From Phormidium willei BDU 130791 (GTDB taxonomy: Bacteria; Cyanobacteriota; Cyanobacteriia; Cyanobacteriales; Geitlerinemataceae), in assembly GCA_001637315.1 (NCBI GenBank), contig LSZA01000025.1:1-44835 (forward strand): DNA of 44,835 bases, read 5' to 3'. Under the pieces are notes generated by a model, which saw nothing but the letters and a program-made list of their open reading frames with translations, was not told the origin of the DNA and did no database searches. Each line of letters starts with the position of its first letter. The first letter of the stretch is position 1. Positions 26,119 to 33,816 of this stretch are shown piece by piece. The position numbers and the translations under genes were made by a program.

Positions 26119-27366
26119 CTAAGCCACCCGGGCTAAACTCGACTTGGTTAAAGCGGGAACAATGCGTTGACTCGCCAACTTCCCGCCATAGATATTTCGG
26201 GCCACCGGCCCCACTTGTAACGCCGTCCCTGGCCCCATCAGAAACAGTTGCGATTTTCCCCAACGTAAATGCTCATCGAGTTGGGGAAGTCCCGCCACCG
26301 TCTTCAAAGGATATCGCCGCTGCACTGGTTGCAATAAGGGATGCTGGCGGATATCAAACTCGCTTCCTGTGGCTAACCAGAGACGGTGAACCCTGGGTAA
26401 CGACCCTTGGGGTTGGTCGCAGTCAATGTCCCAAAGCCCTTGATTCCAAGTTGCTCTTGTGATTTGACAATTTTCTAAAAACTGAACCCGTCCTTCTCGT
26501 TCTAGCCGCCGCAATTTGAATAAAACCTTGGGGGTCAGAGAGCCGCCATTTCGCGCCTCTTGAATCATCTGCGATCGCCGCCCCCAATCTCGTTCAGCCT
26601 GAAACCCTTTGAGATATTTCGGCCCCAACCAACCGGGATCCGCGTCAAACAACTTCTCATAAAACTGTCGCCGAGCCATCAACGTCACCCTGGCCCCGCG
26701 ACGAATCGCCCCCAAGGCTAAATGACCACTGGTTAAGCCACTCCCGACAATTAAAATCTCCTCTCCCGCCAAATACAACGATCGCAAATCAATCTGACTC
26801 GAATGCTGCAACCGTTCCGGGGGATAGGTAGGTGCAATCTCCGCCATCCAGTCGGGGAGTCGTGGGGTTCCGTCTCCCGTCGCGAGGATGACACGACGAG
26901 CCAGACTGGGGGGATGATCTTGGAGATGCAGCCGGAAGCGATCGCGGCCCCCAACCTGAATCGGCTCAATATCAACAACGCTGGCCCGAATAACTCCATC
27001 GCCTAATCCCCAACGTTCAATCACATCCTCACAAAACTCCTCGAACAGTTGACTTCCCGGTAAATCATAGGGGGGGAATAACTCCGAAGAACGCTGAGCG
27101 GCGAAGGCTCGTAAAGCGTAGGGATTGGGATCGGGATGATGAACCGCCGGCGATCGCAGATGGGGAATTTCTAAGGCCCCAAACTGCTGCTTCCATTGAG
27201 CCATCCAGGTTCCAGTGCGATCGAACACCGCGAGGCGATCGCGCAACGCGGCTTTTTTCTGCAACAGATGGGTGACCAACGTCAACGCTTGCGGGCCAGC
27301 ACCGATGATAGCAATATCAACAGTTTCGGGGATTTTCCCAACCCGAGGATCTAAAGATAACACCAT
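26119..27366 (-). CDS. FAD/NAD(P)-binding oxidoreductase
   Basis: The protein has about 415 residues from ATG 27366 (a GTG lies at 27378). The N-terminal dinucleotide-binding motif IAIIGAGPQAL and a second one at ILIVGSGLTSG mark a two-domain flavoprotein related to FAD-dependent pyridine nucleotide and N-hydroxylating monooxygenases (SidA/IucD-like). RVILATGDGTPRLPDW is the typical ATG-D type strand. Substrate is unknown. It diverges from the CobW gene across a short region with a Fur/Zur-type palindrome centred 42 nt upstream of its ATG, which suggests metal-responsive control. It might serve metallophore production or redox, but no biosynthetic partner is present. Confidence 0.8.
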   Translation of the reverse strand: MVLSLDPRVGKIPETVDIAIIGAGPQALTLVTHLLQKKAALRDRLAVFDRTGTWMAQWKQQFGALEIPHLRSPAVHHPDPNPYALRAFAAQRSSELFPPYDLPGSQLFEEFCEDVIERWGLGDGVIRASVVDIEPIQVGGRDRFRLHLQDHPPSLARRVILATGDGTPRLPDWMAEIAPTYPPERLQHSSQIDLRSLYLAGEEILIVGSGLTSGHLALGAIRRGARVTLMARRQFYEKLFDADPGWLGPKYLKGFQAERDWGRRSQMIQEARNGGSLTPKVLFKLRRLEREGRVQFLENCQITRATWNQGLWDIDCDQPQGSLPRVHRLWLATGSEFDIRQHPLLQPVQRRYPLKTVAGLPQLDEHLRWGKSQLFLMGPGTALQVGPVARNIYGGKLASQRIVPALTKSSLARVA

Positions 27367-27395
27367 TAGTACGGTCACAAAACTCAGTTCTTATG

Positions 27396-27401
27396 TATAA
27401 T
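27396..27401 (+). promoter_or_regulatory. Candidate -10 box (TATAAT) of the cobW gene
   Basis: A consensus TATAAT is preceded by TG and lies 108 nt upstream of the cobW ATG. The predicted start of transcription falls in the adjoining Fur/Zur-type palindrome, so a bound repressor would block it. The -35 is not evident. Confidence 0.4.
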
Positions 27402-27402
27402 A

Positions 27403-27413
27403 AGAATCATTCT
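27403..27413. promoter_or_regulatory. Fur/Zur-family operator candidate
   Basis: AGAAT-C-ATTCT is a perfect 5-1-5 palindrome in an AT-rich setting (ATAATAAGAATCATTCTCG). This resembles the 7-1-7 layout of Fur-family boxes. It sits between the divergent FAD protein and cobW genes and overlaps likely -10 elements. Zur is favoured over Fur because of the zinc-related genes; that choice is inference. Confidence 0.55.
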
Positions 27414-27508
27414 CGTTTTTGACGAGTCTAGGTCCCTAGCTGTACCTCTAGGGATATCTCTCATACCCTCACCCAACGGTTCGCTCCCCACACTTTCCTC
27501 ATTTCACG

Positions 27509-28567
27509 ATGTCTAACCCGATCACAGCTTCTGACACCTCGATAAACCTCCCCAAACAGGGGATGCCAGTCACCATCATTACCGGATTTCTCGGCAGCGG
27601 TAAAACGACCCTCCTCAATCACATCCTGAATCATCAACAGGATTTGAAAGTTGCCGTCTTAGTCAATGAATTTGGTGACATTAACATTGACAGCCAACTG
27701 CTCATGTCCATCGACGAGAATATGGTGGAACTGAGCAATGGCTGTATTTGTTGCACCATCAATGATGGCTTAGTCGATGCCGTCTATCGTGTCTTGGAAC
27801 GAGGCGATCGCATCGACTACCTCGTGATTGAAACCACCGGAGTCGCCGATCCTCTGCCGATTATGTTGACCTTTCTCGGCACTGAATTAAGAGACTTCAC
27901 CCGGCTCGATTCTGTCCTCACCACCATCGACGCAGAAACCTTCACCCCAGACTGTTTTGACAGCGAAGCCGCCAGCAAACAAATTATTTACAGCGACATT
28001 ATTCTGCTCAATAAAACCGATCTGGTTCCCGAAGCTAAACTCAGCAACCTCGAACAACAACTTCGGCAAATCAAAGAGGGAGCGCGGATTATACGGTGTC
28101 AATTTGGCGAAGTTCCCCTACCCCTGATTTTAGATATCCACTCTAACCACCCCGAAAACTATCAACGAGAAATTGACGAAGAAAAGGCTCACGATCATGC
28201 TCATGAGCATCATCACGACCATCCCCACGAACATCACCATCACCATTCCAGTCATCTCGACAACGATGGCTTTGTCTCGATTTCCTTCGAGAGCGATCGC
28301 CCTCTTTCCCTAGAACGCTTCCAAAACTTCCTCGATCATCTCCCCACCTCTATCTTCCGAGCCAAAGGAATTCTCTGGTTTCAAGAAAGCCAGCAAAAAC
28401 ACATCTTCCAACTCAGTGGAAAACGTTGTGTCCTCAACGTCGATGACTGGAAAAACGCCCAACCCAAAAATCAAATGGTGTTCATTGGTCGCCACCTCGA
28501 CGAAACTCAGCTACGCAATAGCCTCAAAGATTGTTTAACCTCCGAAGTTCTCAGTGGACGCTCCTGA
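27509..28567 (+). CDS. CobW/COG0523 GTPase, putative zinc metallochaperone
   Basis: This is a G3E-family GTPase of the CobW/ZNG1 group, thought to deliver zinc to client proteins under deficiency. The protein has 352 residues with Walker A GFLGSGKTT (26-34), the metal-binding GCICC (78-82), the NKTD GTP specificity motif (168-171) and a long His-rich loop (228-249). The C-terminal CobW_C domain follows. The start ATG at 27509 gives MSNPITASDTS. It is first in the plus-strand series cobW, folE, CobW-like, MPE pair. The gaps of 158, 158, 146 and 50 nt allow separate promoters as well as read-through. Confidence 0.93.
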   Translation: MSNPITASDTSINLPKQGMPVTIITGFLGSGKTTLLNHILNHQQDLKVAVLVNEFGDINIDSQLLMSIDENMVELSNGCICCTINDGLVDAVYRVLERGDRIDYLVIETTGVADPLPIMLTFLGTELRDFTRLDSVLTTIDAETFTPDCFDSEAASKQIIYSDIILLNKTDLVPEAKLSNLEQQLRQIKEGARIIRCQFGEVPLPLILDIHSNHPENYQREIDEEKAHDHAHEHHHDHPHEHHHHHSSHLDNDGFVSISFESDRPLSLERFQNFLDHLPTSIFRAKGILWFQESQQKHIFQLSGKRCVLNVDDWKNAQPKNQMVFIGRHLDETQLRNSLKDCLTSEVLSGRS

Positions 28568-28725
28568 TTTTTGTCTGCTGAGCAAAAAAAACGAGAGCAA
28601 AATCTGGCAAAAAAAGAAATCTAGTGCTATTCTAATAATAGTTAAATTTTGTAAATCTAGTCACTCAATCCCTAAATTCTGAGACCGTAGCTACCCCTCA
28701 CCATTAGCCCTAAGCCTTTTTTCTA

Positions 28726-29400
28726 ATGACTTTAGACAGCTCAAACAATCTAGCCACCAACGGACAGTCTGTCCCTGCCAGCATCAGTTCTGTCAGTCGT
28801 TCCATTCCCCCCGCCACCCGCGCCCGCGTCTCACAAACCGAAATGGAACAAGCCGTGCGAACGTTGCTCATCGGACTCGGAGAAGACCCCGATCGCGAAG
28901 GACTTAAAGACACCCCTAAACGGGTCGTAAAAGCCCTACAATTTCTCACCCAAGGTTACAACCAATCCCTCGAAGAACTCATCAACGGAGCCGTCTTTCA
29001 TGAAGACACCAATGAAATGGTCTTAATCCGAGACATCGATATTTTCAGCTCCTGTGAACATCATATTTTGCCCATCATCGGACGAGTTCACGTAGCCTAC
29101 ATTCCCAACGGACGGGTAATTGGACTGTCTAAAATTGCCCGCATTTGTGAAATGCACGCCCGCCGCCTGCAAGTTCAAGAGCGACTCACCGCCAGCATTG
29201 CCGAAACCCTACAATCTGTGTTACAACCCCAAGGGGTCGCGGTCGTGGTCGAAGCCACTCATATGTGTATGGTGATGCGGGGGGTTCAAAAACCCGGTTC
29301 CTGGACAGTCAGTAGTGCTATGCGAGGCGTTTTTGCTGAAGACGCACGCACCCGCCAGGAGTTTATGAGTCTGATTCGCCATAATCCCGCCTTCCACTAA
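28726..29400 (+). CDS. folE: GTP cyclohydrolase I (zinc-dependent FolE)
   Basis: The enzyme converts GTP to 7,8-dihydroneopterin triphosphate, the first step of folate and pterin synthesis, and works as a cytoplasmic decamer. The zinc ligands are present: Cys and His of SSCEHH and the Cys of THMCM. The [23 protein letters not shown] signature is intact. At 224 residues it has a poorly conserved N-terminal leader of about 35 residues. It is the zinc-requiring form, not the metal-flexible FolE2. Its place next to CobW fits a known COG0523-folE association, in which the GTPase may help keep FolE metallated. Confidence 0.96.
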   Translation: MTLDSSNNLATNGQSVPASISSVSRSIPPATRARVSQTEMEQAVRTLLIGLGEDPDREGLKDTPKRVVKALQFLTQGYNQSLEELINGAVFHEDTNEMVLIRDIDIFSSCEHHILPIIGRVHVAYIPNGRVIGLSKIARICEMHARRLQVQERLTASIAETLQSVLQPQGVAVVVEATHMCMVMRGVQKPGSWTVSSAMRGVFAEDARTRQEFMSLIRHNPAFH

Positions 29401-29535
29401 ACTCACCGATAGGGAATCGGGAATAGTAGAACAGAGAACGCCACTTGCGGATTGCCCGCACATTGTTTTTTCGCTCCTGGGAGGGGTTAGGGGTGCGTTC
29501 TCCTCGTTCGGGTTTTCCCGATTCCTTTCTCCCCC

Positions 29536-29555
29536 CTCTTGCCTCTTGCCTTTCC
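29536..29555 (+). repeat. Pyrimidine-rich heptamer tract before the CobW-like gene
   Basis: CTCTTGC occurs twice in tandem, followed by CTTTCCTCT, and ends 3-4 nt before the ATG at 29559. No Shine-Dalgarno sequence is seen there. It resembles the heptamer tract before the PlsY fusion gene at 35193-35220. Confidence 0.55.
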
Positions 29556-29558
29556 TCT

Positions 29559-30338
29559 ATGTCTAATGTCTTCCTCGTTGCTGGTCCTTCTGGAGTTGGA
29601 AAAACGCACTGGATTGCCGAACACCTACAACAGCATCCCCCCAATCAAACCATCGCCTACCTGAATCTCGGTGGCGGTTCCTTTCCCCTCGATGCTAGAT
29701 CTTTAGAAACCCTGCACCCCAAACTCGACTGTCTGAGCGATGAGAACGCCTCTGTAAAGCTAGTCGAACATCAGGGGGCTGCCAATCCCATTTATATCGA
29801 AGTGGGCTTTCATATCGCCTTAGATTCCCTGGTTTTGCCCCTCGTCGATTGTCGTAACATCGTTCTAGTTCCCCCAAACGGTCCGGAAACCGACTGGCAT
29901 CATTGGACAGAAGCCGACGAGGTGATCGTTGGCGTAGGAACGGCTCCTGAGTCCATCATCAACTTGCAAATGCAGCGAGCTTTACTATCCGGGGAAGTTT
30001 TCGATCCGCCAAGTTTAGATATTTTCTGGCAAGAGTTAATACAAGGTGCTTATGGTTCCGTTGAACGGGCAAAAGCAATCTTGAATATTGCTGATGGACA
30101 GACCTTTTTGTTTAACTTTATTTCCGGTTTAGAGGGCAGTGACTATCGTGCCCTAGAGGTTCCCCTATGTTTGGATGGTCGCCCCCAGGGATTTAGTGGA
30201 CTGGAAGTTGTTGGCGAGGGACTAGATGGAGCTGGCATAACAGAAACACTACAGGATTGTTTTGTCAATGATGAGATGCTGGCTCAATATCAAGCGTATT
30301 TGAAAACAGCACAAGAGACGAGGGTGGATATGAACTAA
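29559..30338 (+). CDS. CobW-like P-loop protein
   Basis: The protein has 259 residues from ATG 29559; the frame opens earlier (29445) but that leader is non-conserved and includes the heptamer tract. The P-loop GPSGVGKTH (9-17) is clear, and YIEVGFHI and DCRNIVLVPP follow. Unlike the upstream CobW, it has no GCICC, no NKxD and no His-rich loop. It resembles CobW-related proteins in cyanobacterial zinc loci, but NTP specificity and metal binding cannot be judged. The C-terminal half (SGLEGSDYRALEVPLCLDGRPQGFSGLEV) would be the CobW_C-like part. The metallophosphoesterase pair begins 146 nt downstream. Confidence 0.7.
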   Translation: MSNVFLVAGPSGVGKTHWIAEHLQQHPPNQTIAYLNLGGGSFPLDARSLETLHPKLDCLSDENASVKLVEHQGAANPIYIEVGFHIALDSLVLPLVDCRNIVLVPPNGPETDWHHWTEADEVIVGVGTAPESIINLQMQRALLSGEVFDPPSLDIFWQELIQGAYGSVERAKAILNIADGQTFLFNFISGLEGSDYRALEVPLCLDGRPQGFSGLEVVGEGLDGAGITETLQDCFVNDEMLAQYQAYLKTAQETRVDMN

Positions 30339-30380
30339 TATAGATGATTAAAAGTCTTTTTTACCAATCACATCTAACTC

Positions 30381-30404
30381 GACTTTAAGCTCAAGCTTAA
30401 AGTC
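30381..30404 (+). promoter_or_regulatory. Perfect 11-bp inverted repeat in the MPE leader
   Basis: GACTTTAAGCT, CA, AGCTTAAAGTC form an 11-2-11 perfect inverted repeat 43 nt after the CobW-like stop codon and 80 nt before the next ATG. It could end the upstream transcript or be an operator. Confidence 0.5.
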
Positions 30405-30443
30405 AACTTTACTCAGAAATAAATCAAACCTAAATCACGCAAA

Positions 30444-30465
30444 AAAATCTAAAAACTTAGATTTT
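30444..30465 (+). promoter_or_regulatory. Second hairpin in the MPE leader, with T tail
   Basis: AAAATCTAA, AAAC, TTAGATTTT form a 9-4-9 perfect inverted repeat that ends in TTTT, only 19 nt upstream of the metallophosphoesterase ATG. As RNA it would look like a weak intrinsic terminator or attenuator placed right before the coding region. Confidence 0.45.
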
Positions 30466-30484
30466 GGTTCACGAATAAAAAACC

Positions 30485-31312
30485 ATGAAAATTGCTGTTT
30501 TATCCTGTATCCACGGAAATTTAGAAGCCCTCGATACCGTCTTGAATGATGTTGAAGCCCAGGGGTGCGATCGCATCATCTGCTTAGGCGACTTAGTCGG
30601 CTATGGCCCCTATCCCAACGAAGTGGTCGATCGCATTCGTAGCCTAGACATTCCCACCGTACAGGGATGTTGGGATGAAGATATCGTCGATGGCCTCAAC
30701 GCCTGTGAATGTAGCTATCCCTCCCTGCTGGCGGAACAACGGGGACTTCGAGCCCATGAATGGACGAATCAAGTGGTTCGGGATGATGTACGGGAGTATC
30801 TCGCCCAGCTTCCCCTCAGCTTACGGGAAGGAAACCTCTGTTTTGTCCATGGAAGTCCCAACAGCCAACATGAGTATTTAATGCCAGAACTCGATAGTTT
30901 TATCGCCCTAGAACGCGTGTTATCCACAGAAGCCGATGTCTTGTTTTGTGGACATACTCATATCCCCTATGTGCGATCGCTCGACGAGGCAAAAATCTCA
31001 ATTTCCGTTAAACAAATTCACCCCGATAGTCCCCCATCTACTCCCGTAGAACAGAGCCTTTCAACTCCCATTAAACGGCTCGTGAACGCCGGTTCCGTCG
31101 GTGAACCCCGCCACGGTCGCCCCAATGCCACCTACGTCATTTATGATACCCAGAGCGAAGCCGTTGGCCTGCGGGAACTTCCCTACGACTATCAGAAAAC
31201 CTGTGCGGCGATTCTTGAACACGGCCTGCCCAAAATCTTCGCCTGGAGACTCTCCCAGGGACTAGAATTTGCCGAGCGAGCTGATGATCCTCAACATTTA
31301 TGTCAACGCTAG
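30485..31312 (+). CDS. Metallophosphoesterase-fold protein with Cys in two metal-ligand positions
   Basis: The protein has 275 residues of the calcineurin-like (YfcE-type) fold. GDLVGYGP (GD, 35-36), FVHGSP (His122) and CGHTH (His157, His159) are normal. Motif I, usually SDIHGN, is SCIHGN, so the metal-ligand Asp is Cys8. Motif III, usually GNHD, reads GCWDED, so the Asn is Cys62. Additional cysteines at 28, 33, 74 and 76 lie in the same half. Hydrolysis of phosphodiesters by the standard two-metal site would be altered, and thiolate zinc binding is plausible (inference). Start ATG 30485. It is followed by a degenerate paralogue after 50 nt. Confidence 0.85.
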   Translation: MKIAVLSCIHGNLEALDTVLNDVEAQGCDRIICLGDLVGYGPYPNEVVDRIRSLDIPTVQGCWDEDIVDGLNACECSYPSLLAEQRGLRAHEWTNQVVRDDVREYLAQLPLSLREGNLCFVHGSPNSQHEYLMPELDSFIALERVLSTEADVLFCGHTHIPYVRSLDEAKISISVKQIHPDSPPSTPVEQSLSTPIKRLVNAGSVGEPRHGRPNATYVIYDTQSEAVGLRELPYDYQKTCAAILEHGLPKIFAWRLSQGLEFAERADDPQHLCQR

Positions 31313-31362
31313 TTTTCCTTCTTCCCTATTCTTGAACGTGACGCGACGAGAGCATTTAGACT

Positions 31363-32085
31363 TTGACTGATTTATTTTTAGAACAATCCCATTGGGCAAT
31401 TTTAAGTGGTCTTGAAGGCAATTTACCCGCCTACAACGCCGTTTTAGACGATATCCGCAAACAAGCCATTCCCGTTGACGCGATTTATATTCTCGGCGAT
31501 GTTGTTGGCCTGCATCCCCAATGTTCAGAACTCTTAAAACAGCTGCGATCGCCCCAAGCCGGAGAACCCACACCCCAAATTTGCACCGGCTGGTGGGAAG
31601 AACAATGCTTTAACCTGTACGGAGTCGGGCCGGATCCCCAGGGTTTAGCCTTAAAGGAGCAATATGGAGATGAAGTGTTCGAGGCTTTGTATAAGGCTGT
31701 TCCTCGGGAAGATGTAGAGTGGTTGCGATCGCTCGATTTTGGCTTTCTGGAATTAGACAATCTCCTGATTCACGGAAGTACCGTAAGCTGTGATGACGAA
31801 CTCACTCCAGAAACCCCCGCCAGCATCTTATTAGATCGTCTCATCCGAGCCGATGCAAACCAGCTTTTCTGTGGCCGTTCAGGATTCGCCTTTGAGTATT
31901 GTTTTGAGTCGGGACAAATCGCCTCGAAAATAACAACTTTAGAGGGTGAACAAGCCCCAACTTCGCAAATCCTAAAACCCCGGAAGGTGGTCGGCGTCGG
32001 TAGCGTCGGGCGAACTCCCAATCAAGCCAGTTATTGCTTATATTCCCCTAGTACCAACCACATCGAATTTCGCCATCTCGCCTAA
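31363..32085 (+). CDS. Degenerate metallophosphoesterase paralogue (pseudoenzyme)
   Basis: The protein has 240 residues with the same order of segments as the preceding gene, but with most ligands lost. Motif I is LSGLEGN (Asp and His gone), motif III is CTGWWEE, and the GHTH position is CGRSG. It retains LGDVVGLHP and LIHGST. Catalysis is not expected; it may pair with or regulate its neighbour. The start is TTG at 31363, since an in-frame TAG lies just upstream and no ATG is near. It is 50 nt downstream of its paralogue, so very probably co-transcribed. Confidence 0.75.
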   Translation: MTDLFLEQSHWAILSGLEGNLPAYNAVLDDIRKQAIPVDAIYILGDVVGLHPQCSELLKQLRSPQAGEPTPQICTGWWEEQCFNLYGVGPDPQGLALKEQYGDEVFEALYKAVPREDVEWLRSLDFGFLELDNLLIHGSTVSCDDELTPETPASILLDRLIRADANQLFCGRSGFAFEYCFESGQIASKITTLEGEQAPTSQILKPRKVVGVGSVGRTPNQASYCLYSPSTNHIEFRHLA

Positions 32086-32143
32086 CGTTTTCTCTATTAT
32101 CTAGAGTGTCCATGACAGTGTGACTCTACCTTTGTCCGATTTC

Positions 32144-33064
32144 TCAATTGCGATGATTATTGTCATAATGAAGCCTGGCTCCAGCCCAAAGAAGTTTTTC
32201 TCGTAGCGTTTTGAAATAGGAATAATCCTCTCTTAAAATCAAAAAATTCGCTTGACAATCTGCCATTTTTACATCCACTCGTTGCCCCGGCCAAATTGCG
32301 GTCGCCAACGCACCATCCATCCAGAGTTTTGTATTTAAATCCCGATCTTCGAGGGGCCAAATACTCACCACCACCCCCGGCGGAAGAATGAGCGGACGAC
32401 TCGCTAAACTGAGCGGACAAATGGGGGTAACGGCGATCGCATTCATCCCCGGGTGCATAATCGGGCCATTGGCCGACACCGTATAACAGGTTGAACCTGT
32501 GGGAGTCGCCACCAACAAACCATCCCCCTGATATTGATCCACAATTTCCCCATCAACTTCCATCTCCAAAATCGAGGTGAGCATTCGATCCACCGCCGCC
32601 GGCTTAATGCACATCTCATTCAACGCCAGATAGCGATCGCTCACCGGTTCTCGATTGAGGCGATCGCCCTCAAACAACGTCGCCTCCAACATCATCCGCG
32701 ACTGCACCGCAAAGCGATCCTCAAGCAAGCGATCCCAAACCGCTTCCGTCTCCTCGAAACTATCAAACGGTTCCGTCAAAAACCCCAAATGTCCGCCCAC
32801 ATTCACCGTCAACAGCGGAATCCCTTCCGGTGCTAAATGGCGGGCCGCCGTCAGGGCCGTTCCATCACCCCCTAACACGATTCCCAAATCAATCTTCTGA
32901 GTCGAGGAGGCTAGAAACACCGGATAAGGATTATCCTTAGGGCCACTCGGTCCTAACAACACATGACAGCCTCGGGCTTCGAGTTCCCTCGCACAGCGTT
33001 CAGCCCACTGTTTACTCGACGAATCTCCGGCTTTATGAGCAATAATGACCTGTTTAAGTTCCAC
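32144..33064 (-). CDS. nadK: NAD kinase
   Basis: The enzyme phosphorylates NAD to NADP with ATP in the cytoplasm, feeding the NADP-dependent Zwf and photosynthetic pathways. The protein has 306 residues with the GGDGT motif (65-69), NVGGHLGFL, the NE-containing ALNEMCIK segment and the TPTGSTCYTVSANGP signature. The start is GTG at 33064 (MELKQVIIAHKAG), which fits relatives. Cyanobacteria usually have two NAD kinases; this looks like the longer, second type, judged only from the N-terminus. It is convergent with the pseudoenzyme gene 59 nt away. Confidence 0.95.
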   Translation of the reverse strand: MELKQVIIAHKAGDSSSKQWAERCARELEARGCHVLLGPSGPKDNPYPVFLASSTQKIDLGIVLGGDGTALTAARHLAPEGIPLLTVNVGGHLGFLTEPFDSFEETEAVWDRLLEDRFAVQSRMMLEATLFEGDRLNREPVSDRYLALNEMCIKPAAVDRMLTSILEMEVDGEIVDQYQGDGLLVATPTGSTCYTVSANGPIMHPGMNAIAVTPICPLSLASRPLILPPGVVVSIWPLEDRDLNTKLWMDGALATAIWPGQRVDVKMADCQANFLILREDYSYFKTLREKLLWAGARLHYDNNHRN

Positions 33065-33134
33065 CGTCTATCATCGTCCTATCGATTATCGATTAGCTTG
33101 ACCCCTAGCCCCTAGGCTGGACCCCTCGCCCAAC

Positions 33135-33800
33135 TCAGAACTCGGACCAACTCTCCGAGGAACTCAGCTGCGGCTGTGACTCCAAATAGCTAGAACCTGT
33201 TGGATTGAGGCGATCGCGTAACGTCGATCCCGTATAGCCCGTCGCCAACCAAACCAACGCCCGTACCCCATCGCGAATCGACTTATCAATGGGTTCAGGA
33301 GCCAATCCCGAGGGAATCGCCACCGGGCGAAAACTAATATCCCGGCTTCCGAGAACAATCTCACCAATGGCCGAAGCACGACGCATATGATAATCCGACG
33401 TAATGAGATAAATACTGCGGATATCATGCGATCGCAACTCATCCACCAACGTCGTGAAATTCGTCACCGTATCCACCGCATCATAATTTAAATGGAAACG
33501 TTGACGAGGAATTCCCGCCTCCGCAAACACCCATTCCGCATATTCCGGGTTGCTTCCCCCCGACACCCAAACCGGTAAATTCGGATGAGCGCGGGCGAAC
33601 TTCGCCGCAAAGACCTCTCGATCCGGCGAGCCTCCGAGGACTAACACCGCCTGGGGAACCCGACTCCAACGTAAATAGAGCCGGAACCCTCCCCAACCTA
33701 ACCCGACCATTATGATCATGGCTAAGAGCCTAATCCCGATTTTGACATGATTGAATGTCATCCGTTGTCGCCGTTGGAGACGACCACAATGTAACTGCAT
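33135..33800 (-). CDS. YdcF/DUF218 family membrane-anchored protein
   Basis: The protein has 221 residues from ATG 33800. An Arg-rich cytosolic N-terminus is followed by one membrane helix (IRLLAMIIMVGLGWGGFRLYL) and a DUF218 domain: AVLVLGGSPDRE, WVSGGSNPEYA, TVTNFTTLVDEL and LITSDYHMRRA. Such proteins (YdcF, SanA) act near the envelope, with unknown substrate. The ATG at 33800 has a GAGG motif at good spacing; a TTG at 33839 overlaps gltA and ATG 33761 lacks a ribosome site. It begins 16 nt past the gltA stop, so the two probably share a transcript. Confidence 0.8.
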   Translation of the reverse strand: MQLHCGRLQRRQRMTFNHVKIGIRLLAMIIMVGLGWGGFRLYLRWSRVPQAVLVLGGSPDREVFAAKFARAHPNLPVWVSGGSNPEYAEWVFAEAGIPRQRFHLNYDAVDTVTNFTTLVDELRSHDIRSIYLITSDYHMRRASAIGEIVLGSRDISFRPVAIPSGLAPEPIDKSIRDGVRALVWLATGYTGSTLRDRLNPTGSSYLESQPQLSSSESWSEF

Positions 33801-33816
33801 CAGCGATCGCCCTCTC

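Noticed and set aside
28196-28256. CAT/CAC-rich stretch considered as a DNA repeat
   Set aside because: It encodes the His-rich metal-binding loop of CobW and is explained by protein function.
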